This document shows, piece after piece, positions 48,278-53,291 of a stretch of 53,291 nucleotides of DNA (the stretch's first letter is position 1; the number at the start of each line of letters is the position of its first letter). The notes under the pieces are model-generated. The model was not told the origin of the DNA. It saw only the letters and a program-made list of their open reading frames with translations, and did not search any database. The stretch comes from Pseudomonas morbosilactucae (GTDB lineage: Bacteria; Pseudomonadota; Gammaproteobacteria; Pseudomonadales; Pseudomonadaceae), in assembly GCF_023241715.1 (NCBI RefSeq), contig NZ_JALQCW010000055.1, positions 1 through 53,291 on the forward strand, written 5' to 3'. A program made the position numbers and the translations under genes.

Positions 48278-49576
48278 TCAGGCGTTGCTGACGGTGGCCG
48301 CCTGGGCGGTGCGCAGCGCATGGCGGTTGCCGCGGAACAGCACCAGGGTGGCGATCAGCCCCAGCACCGCTGCGCCGCTGAGCCAGATACCGGGCGCGGC
48401 CTTGTTATCCAACACGTGGATCAGGTACGTGCAGGCCGCCGGCGTGAAGCCGCCAAAGGTCGCGGTCGCCAGGCTGTAGGCCAGGGAGAAACCGGTGGTG
48501 CGCACTTCCACTGGCATGATTTCGGTGAGGGCCACCACCATGGCGCCGTTGTACGAGCCATAGAGGAAGGACAACCACAATTCCACCAGCAGCAAGTGGC
48601 TGAAGCTCGGGTTGACCACCAGCCAGGACAGGGCCGGGTAGGCCGTCAGGATCGCCAGGATGGTTGCGCTCAGCAGCAAGGGCTTGCGCCCGATCTTGTC
48701 GGAGAGGGCGCCCATCACCGGCAGCCAGAAGAAGTTCGACAGGCCGATGCACACCGTTACCAGCAGCGCGTCGAGGTCCGACAGGTTCAATTCGGCCTTG
48801 CCGAAGGTCGGGGTGTAGGCCGTGATCAGGTAGAACGACACGGTGGTCATCACCACCAGGGCCATGCCAGCCAGGACGATGCCGAAGTTCTGACCGATCG
48901 AGCGGATGATTTCCTGCAGGGTAGGGCGATGTTTACGCGCTTCGAACTCCGGGGTTTCTTCCAGAGAACGGCGAATCATGAAAATCGCCGGAACGATCAT
49001 GCAGCCCACCAGGAACGGCACGCGCCAGCCCCAGTCGCCCATTTGCTCGGGGCTCAACCAATGGTTCAGGCCCACGCCCAGCAACCCGGCGAAGACCACC
49101 GCCGCTTGTTGGCTGGCGGACTGCCAGCTGACGAAAAAGCCTTTGCGACCCGGGGTGGAAATTTCTGCCAGATAGACCGAAACCCCGCCCAGTTCAACGC
49201 CTGCGGAAAAGCCTTGCAGAAGGCGCCCGAGCAGCACCAGCAGCGGTGCGGCGACGCCCAGGGTGGCGTAGCCGGGCACACAGGCGATGAGCACGGTGCC
49301 GGCGGCCATCAGCATCAGGGTGATGATCAGGCCCTGACGCCGGCCGTGGCGGTCGATGTAGGCACCGAGGAAGATCGCCCCCAATGGGCGCATCAGGAAG
49401 CCGGAGCCGAAGGTCGCCAGGGACAGCATCAACGACGCGAAAGCGCTGTCGGCCGGGAAGTAGGCCTTGGCAATGGCCGTGGCATAGAAGCCGTAGACCA
49501 TGAAGTCGAACATTTCGAGGAAGTTACCGCTGACAACGCGAAAGATCGCCTTGCCTTTGCCCGTGGTCGTGGACAT
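48278..49576 (-). CDS. MFS transporter of the MHS family (citrate/tricarballylate-type symporter)
   Basis: A 432-residue, 12-helix H+ symporter. The MHS signature is clear: SGNFLEMFDFMVYGFYATAIAKAYFP at the N-terminus, RPLGAIFLGAYIDRHGRR, and LLQGFSAGVELGGVSVYLAE. This group imports citrate, tricarballylate or other di- and tricarboxylates; the exact substrate is not readable. The ATG at 49576 (MSTTTGKGK) was preferred; a GTG three codons earlier is possible. It converges on the cassette with only 9 bp between stops. A candidate operator lies about 90 bp upstream. Confidence 0.85.
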   Translation of the reverse strand: MSTTTGKGKAIFRVVSGNFLEMFDFMVYGFYATAIAKAYFPADSAFASLMLSLATFGSGFLMRPLGAIFLGAYIDRHGRRQGLIITLMLMAAGTVLIACVPGYATLGVAAPLLVLLGRLLQGFSAGVELGGVSVYLAEISTPGRKGFFVSWQSASQQAAVVFAGLLGVGLNHWLSPEQMGDWGWRVPFLVGCMIVPAIFMIRRSLEETPEFEARKHRPTLQEIIRSIGQNFGIVLAGMALVVMTTVSFYLITAYTPTFGKAELNLSDLDALLVTVCIGLSNFFWLPVMGALSDKIGRKPLLLSATILAILTAYPALSWLVVNPSFSHLLLVELWLSFLYGSYNGAMVVALTEIMPVEVRTTGFSLAYSLATATFGGFTPAACTYLIHVLDNKAAPGIWLSGAAVLGLIATLVLFRGNRHALRTAQAATVSNA

Positions 49577-49667
49577 TTTTTTCACTCACTTTGGCTGTCT
49601 TGTTAGCAATCCATGGTCGTTACTCGTCCTCACTGCAACGTTGCGGCGCAGGGCTGCACGGTGGAGT

Positions 49668-49683
49668 ATATTTGTAACAATAT
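49668..49683. promoter_or_regulatory. candidate operator upstream of the carboxylate symporter
   Basis: ATATTTGTAACAATAT contains the 9-bp palindrome TTGT-A-ACAA within ATATT/AATAT arms, in an AT-rich spot of an otherwise GC-rich spacer. GntR/FCD regulators use sites of this TTGT...ACAA type. No regulator gene is adjacent. Confidence 0.35.
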
Positions 49684-49860
49684 GTGTAGAGGAGCGTTCA
49701 GGCAATAAAAACCGTTAGCTACCTAGTGATTGGTCCAGTGCGCGAGTTAGAGCGGTTAGTGGCGAAATAGCGGGGCGGAGCCGGCTTCCGTTTGTCGCAT
49801 AATGGCCAGTGTTGCAACATCAGGGCCGTGGCTTTCGGCCCCTGTACGGGAGAGCGGGTC

Positions 49861-50886
49861 TTGGTGGTTGAGCAAGGGTGGCGAGGGGCGGTTCTCGCAT
49901 GGCTGGCGGTGTTGCTCGGGGGCTGCGGCCAGGGCGCGTCCCTGGAGCAGATCGGCGGCCCGACCATGGGCAGCCACTATTCGGTCAGCTACGTCCGGGA
50001 GGCCGGGTTGGCCGCTCCCGGCGACGTGCAGGGCGAGGTGGAAAAGATCCTCGCCGAGGTCGGCCAGCAGTTATCCACCTACCGCAGCGATTCGCTGATC
50101 GAGGTCTTTAATCGGTTGCCGGCCAACAGCTGCCAGGCGATGCCCGAGCCGGTGCTGCAATTGGTGCGGGTGGGCGAGGGGTTGTCCCGGGAGAGCGCCG
50201 GCGCTTTCGATTTGACGGTCGAGCCGTTGCTCAACCTGTGGGGTTTTGGTCCGCAAGGGCGCGAGGAACAGGTTCCGAGTGCGGCGGCCCAGGCCGAGAT
50301 GCACCAGCGCGTCGGGCACGGCCATCTGCGTATCGACGGCGATCGGCTGTGCAAGGATGCGGCGGTGGAAGTGGACTTCAACAGCATCGCCGCCGGCTAC
50401 GCCGTGGACCGAATCGCTGCCAGGCTGGTGCAGATGGGGATCGCCAATTACCTGGTGGAAGCCACCGGCGAACTCAAGGCCGCCGGCAGGAAACCCGACG
50501 GTGCGCCTTGGCGCATCGCCCTTGAGGAGCCTCGGGATGATCGGCAGGTGGCGCAGCGGATCATCGAACTGGACGGTTATGGCGTCTCCACCTCGGGGGA
50601 TTATCGCCATTACTTCGAACAGGGTGGCCAGCGCTATTCACACACCTTCGACGCCCGCAGCGGCAAGCCGGTGAACCACGCCCTGGCCTCGGTCACGGTG
50701 ATTCATCCTTCGGCGCTGATGGCCGATGGCTTATCCACCTTGTTGCTGATTCTCGGCCCTGAGCAGGGTTGGGATTACGCAGAAAAGCACGATATCGCAG
50801 CATTTTTTGTGATTCGTGCCGATACAGCTTTCGTCACACGCAGCAATCCACCCTTCGAGCGCCTGTTTGGCGGGCCAAGGCCCTGA
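49861..50886 (+). CDS. apbE: FAD:protein FMN transferase (ApbE lipoprotein)
   Basis: A 341-residue periplasmic lipoprotein that attaches FMN covalently to Thr of client proteins such as NqrB, NqrC and RnfG. The signal ends at LLGGC (lipobox, Cys about 22). GGPTMGSHYSVSY, NSIAAGYAVDRIA and DGLSTLLLILG are the family landmarks (flavin- and Mg2+-binding). The start is uncertain: TTG at 49861 is 8 nt from GGGAG and GTG at 49864 is 11 nt away; the open frame further upstream is unlikely. No client gene is in the window. sthA follows after 200 bp with its own signals. Confidence 0.87.
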   Translation: MVVEQGWRGAVLAWLAVLLGGCGQGASLEQIGGPTMGSHYSVSYVREAGLAAPGDVQGEVEKILAEVGQQLSTYRSDSLIEVFNRLPANSCQAMPEPVLQLVRVGEGLSRESAGAFDLTVEPLLNLWGFGPQGREEQVPSAAAQAEMHQRVGHGHLRIDGDRLCKDAAVEVDFNSIAAGYAVDRIAARLVQMGIANYLVEATGELKAAGRKPDGAPWRIALEEPRDDRQVAQRIIELDGYGVSTSGDYRHYFEQGGQRYSHTFDARSGKPVNHALASVTVIHPSALMADGLSTLLLILGPEQGWDYAEKHDIAAFFVIRADTAFVTRSNPPFERLFGGPRP

Positions 50887-51087
50887 TTCTGTGCGCCTCC
50901 GTGCGGCCTGTAGTGAAGGCAAAAGTAGCCTACGACGCGACCAAGGGTTAATGTGCGCGGCGTTGACGCTTCTATAGACTGTGCCCGGGTTCGTGACCGA
51001 GCCAAATTGATCCTTCATGCCGCTGGCCGCGGCATGATTTAGCCGGAGGCGCCAGAAGGGTGCCTCGGCCTGTTCTGAGGAGTACGC

Positions 51088-52482
51088 ATGGCTGTCTACA
51101 ACTACGACGTAGTGGTGCTGGGCTCAGGCCCCGCTGGAGAAGGTGCGGCAATGAATGCCGCGAAAGCAGGACGCAAAGTGGCGATGGTCGATAGCCGTCG
51201 CCAGGTCGGCGGTAACTGCACCCACCTGGGTACCATTCCGTCCAAGGCCCTGCGTCACTCGGTCCGCCAGATCATGCAGTTCAACACCAACCCGATGTTC
51301 CGGGCCATTGGCGAGCCGCGCTGGTTCTCCTTCCCGGACGTGCTCAAGAGCGCCGAGAAGGTCATCTCCAAGCAGGTGGCCTCGCGCACCGGTTACTACG
51401 CCCGCAACCGGGTCGATGTGTTCTTCGGTACCGGCAGCTTCGCCGACGAGCAGACCATTGAAGTGGTTTGCGCCAACGGTGTAGTGGAAAAGCTGGTGGC
51501 CAAGCACATCATCATCGCCACCGGTTCGCGTCCTTATCGCCCGGCCGATATCGATTTCCACCACCCGCGTATCTACGATAGCGACACCATCCTCAGCCTC
51601 GGCCACACCCCGCGCAAACTGATTGTTTACGGCGCCGGGGTCATTGGTTGCGAATACGCTTCGATCTTCAGCGGCCTTGGGGTGCTGGTGGAGCTGGTGG
51701 ATAACCGCGGCCAGTTGCTCAGCTTCCTGGATTCGGAGATTTCCCAGGCCCTGAGCTACCACTTCAGTAACAACAACATCACCGTGCGCCACAACGAGGA
51801 ATACGACCGCGTTGAAGGCCTGGACAACGGCGTGATCCTGCACCTGAAGTCCGGTAAGAAGATCAAGGCCGACGCCTTGCTCTGGTGCAACGGCCGGACC
51901 GGCAACACCGACAAGCTGGGCATGGAAAACATCGGGGTCAAGGTCAACAGTCGGGGCCAGATCGAGGTGGACGAGAACTACCGCACCTGCGTCCCGAACA
52001 TCTACGGCGCCGGTGACGTGATCGGCTGGCCAAGCCTGGCCAGTGCCGCCCATGACCAGGGTCGCTCGGCGGCGGGCAGCATCGTCGACAACGGCAGCTG
52101 GCGTTTCGTCAACGACGTGCCGACCGGGATCTATACCATTCCCGAGATCAGCTCGATCGGTAAGAACGAGCAGGAACTGACCCAGGCCAAGGTGCCTTAC
52201 GAAGTCGGCAAGGCCTTCTTCAAGAGCATGGCGCGGGCGCAGATTGCCGGCGAGCCGCAAGGCATGCTGAAGATCCTGTTCCACCGTGAAACCCTGGAAG
52301 TACTGGGTGTGCACTGCTTCGGTTACCAGGCGTCGGAGATCGTACACATCGGCCAGGCCATCATGAGCCAGCCGGGCGAACTCAACACCCTGAAGTACTT
52401 CGTCAACACCACCTTCAACTACCCGACCATGGCTGAAGCCTATCGGGTAGCGGCGTACGACGGCCTCAACCGGCTTTTTTGA
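51088..52482 (+). CDS. sthA: soluble pyridine nucleotide transhydrogenase
   Basis: A 464-residue flavoprotein that moves hydride between NADPH and NAD+, mainly oxidising excess NADPH. The FAD loop is VVLGSGPAGEGAAM. The redox region reads GGNCTHLGTIPSKAL: one of the two disulfide cysteines of lipoamide dehydrogenases is Thr, as typical of SthA. The second dinucleotide loop is VYGAGVIGCEYAS, and the C-terminal dimerisation domain is complete. GAGGAG precedes the ATG. Confidence 0.96.
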   Translation: MAVYNYDVVVLGSGPAGEGAAMNAAKAGRKVAMVDSRRQVGGNCTHLGTIPSKALRHSVRQIMQFNTNPMFRAIGEPRWFSFPDVLKSAEKVISKQVASRTGYYARNRVDVFFGTGSFADEQTIEVVCANGVVEKLVAKHIIIATGSRPYRPADIDFHHPRIYDSDTILSLGHTPRKLIVYGAGVIGCEYASIFSGLGVLVELVDNRGQLLSFLDSEISQALSYHFSNNNITVRHNEEYDRVEGLDNGVILHLKSGKKIKADALLWCNGRTGNTDKLGMENIGVKVNSRGQIEVDENYRTCVPNIYGAGDVIGWPSLASAAHDQGRSAAGSIVDNGSWRFVNDVPTGIYTIPEISSIGKNEQELTQAKVPYEVGKAFFKSMARAQIAGEPQGMLKILFHRETLEVLGVHCFGYQASEIVHIGQAIMSQPGELNTLKYFVNTTFNYPTMAEAYRVAAYDGLNRLF

Positions 52483-52486
52483 GCGG

Positions 52487-52517
52487 CTCCGGCCGGTGGC
52501 CTGAGCCGGCCGGGGAG
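52487..52517. terminator. GC-rich hairpin between sthA and the convergent phosphodiesterase gene
   Basis: CCGGCCGG (52489-52496) can pair with CCGGCCGG (52506-52513), extended by CT/AG with a two-base bulge. There is no T-run, so it is a weak or Rho-assisted stop at best. Confidence 0.4.
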
Positions 52518-52524
52518 ACCGATT

Positions 52525-53247
52525 TCAGTAATTCTCGAGGGTGGCAGTGGCCAAACCGGGAAAGTCTGTAATCAGGCTATCTACGCCGAAGTCGGCGAGC
52601 CTGCGCATCAGCGCGGGTTCGTTGACGGTCCATACCGACACATGCAAGCCCTGGCGCTGCGCCCGTTGCAGGCGCTCCGGGGTGCACAGCGTCCAGTTCA
52701 ACGCCAGAATCTCGCAGCCATAGCTTTGCGCGACCTTCAACGGGTCGAGCCAGGCGTATTCGGCGACCAGCCCACGGGACAGGTCGGGGGTCAGGTCGAC
52801 CGCCGCCTTGAGCACTTCCCGGGAGCTTGAGGTCACGGTGACTTTGTCCAGCAGGCCGAAGCGCTGGGCCATCTCGCGAATCGCCAGCACGGTGGTGGCG
52901 GCGCGGGTGCGGGAGGCGCTCTTGACCTCCAGTTGCCAGTGGTCGAAGTCGCACTTCTCGAACAACTCTTCCAGGCGTGGAATGGGGCAGGGGTTGATCC
53001 AGCCCGGGCCGCCCTTGCGCGCGTCGTAGGTCACCAGTTCGGCTGCGCTGTGCTCCACTACCTTGCCGCGGCGTTCGGTGGTGCGTTTCAGGGTCGGGTC
53101 GTGGATCACCATCAGCTCGCCGTCCTTGGACAGGTGCAGGTCGAGCTCGCAACGGCGCACGCCGTGTTTAAGGCACTCCTGAAAGCTGGTCAGGGTATTT
53201 TCCGGTGCTTCGCCTTTAGCGCCGCGATGGCCATAAATCAGGGTCAC
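52525..53247 (-). CDS. glycerophosphodiester phosphodiesterase
   Basis: A 240-residue cytoplasmic GDPD that hydrolyses glycerophosphodiesters to glycerol-3-phosphate and an alcohol. It begins IYGHRGAKGEAPENTL (His-Arg and Glu of the metal site), then ELDLHLSKDGELMVIHDPTLKRTT (catalytic Asp, His) and ends with VWTVNEPALMRRLADFGVDSLITDFP. No signal peptide, so it is the UgpQ-like rather than GlpQ type. It starts at a GTG (53247) with AAGGAG 5 nt upstream. It converges on sthA. Confidence 0.92.
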   Translation of the reverse strand: MTLIYGHRGAKGEAPENTLTSFQECLKHGVRRCELDLHLSKDGELMVIHDPTLKRTTERRGKVVEHSAAELVTYDARKGGPGWINPCPIPRLEELFEKCDFDHWQLEVKSASRTRAATTVLAIREMAQRFGLLDKVTVTSSSREVLKAAVDLTPDLSRGLVAEYAWLDPLKVAQSYGCEILALNWTLCTPERLQRAQRQGLHVSVWTVNEPALMRRLADFGVDSLITDFPGLATATLENY

Positions 53248-53291
53248 GTTTGCTCCTTAACGCAGAGGGTTACAGCAGGTGTTCTTGGGGG

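Overview
The window is about 53 kb of a GC-rich gammaproteobacterial chromosome that looks like a Pseudomonas of the P. fluorescens group. The evidence is gene content and order (as I remember it, most blocks follow P. aeruginosa: PA1557-PA1564, PA1375 region, PA3020-PA3001, PA2993-PA2990), codon usage, fluorescens-type REP repeats, Anr, LexA and PsrA sites with Pseudomonas spacing, and family-level protein matches. No tRNA, rRNA, CRISPR array, transposase, phage gene or integrase was seen. Almost everything is core genome. The one clearly accessory block is a four-gene exopolysaccharide-type cassette at about 41.6-48.3 kb.

Layout. 1-8.9 kb: start of ccoN (cbb3 oxidase, leftward) with an Anr box about 125 bp upstream, lying inside a divergent hydrolase gene; the aerotaxis receptor aer with a sigma-28 promoter; a CPBP membrane protease; acnA; rlmM; tusA. 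8.9-14 kb: a MATE exporter gene broken by two single-base deletions, pdxB, a small conserved protein, an MsbA-like ABC exporter. 14-23.4 kb: slt, uup, a universal stress protein, a membrane-anchored unknown, then fadB-fadA behind a PsrA-like operator. 23.4-28.8 kb: topA and a run of small uncharacterised genes including a DUF3137-like/LemA pair. 28.9-33 kb: sulA-lexA (two LexA boxes) divergent from psrA (two PsrA boxes over its promoter), then nagZ-mtnP. 33-39.7 kb: the leftward operon mfd-csiV-SNF2 helicase, the helicase split by one extra A in an A8 run. 40-41.5 kb: gap. 42.2-48.3 kb: the cassette. 48.3-53.2 kb: an MHS-type carboxylate symporter, an apbE lipoprotein, sthA, and a glycerophosphodiester phosphodiesterase.

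How genes work together. ccoN, aer and acnA belong to oxygen sensing and central respiration. fadBA and psrA are linked through fatty-acid sensing. sulA, lexA and mfd cover SOS and transcription-coupled repair. slt and nagZ act in peptidoglycan turnover and recycling. sthA and gap are in redox and carbon metabolism.

The most interesting region is the cassette: a membrane-fusion (HlyD-like) protein, a periplasmic probable glycosidase, a cellulose-synthase-like glycosyltransferase with a C-terminal PilZ domain, and a NodT/OprM-type outer-membrane factor. They are nearly abutting (4-bp overlap, 1-nt and 9-nt gaps) behind a 610-bp AT-rich leader. There is no RND or ABC pump, so the synthase seems to take the pump's place in a tripartite envelope conduit. 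The PilZ domain keeps DxSxxG but has His for the first Arg of RxxxR. The cassette sits between gap and apbE, close to where P. aeruginosa carries nqrABCDEF, which leaves apbE without a visible client here.

Two genes carry simple indels (MATE, helicase). These could be true pseudogenes, slippage sites or assembly errors, and raw reads would decide.
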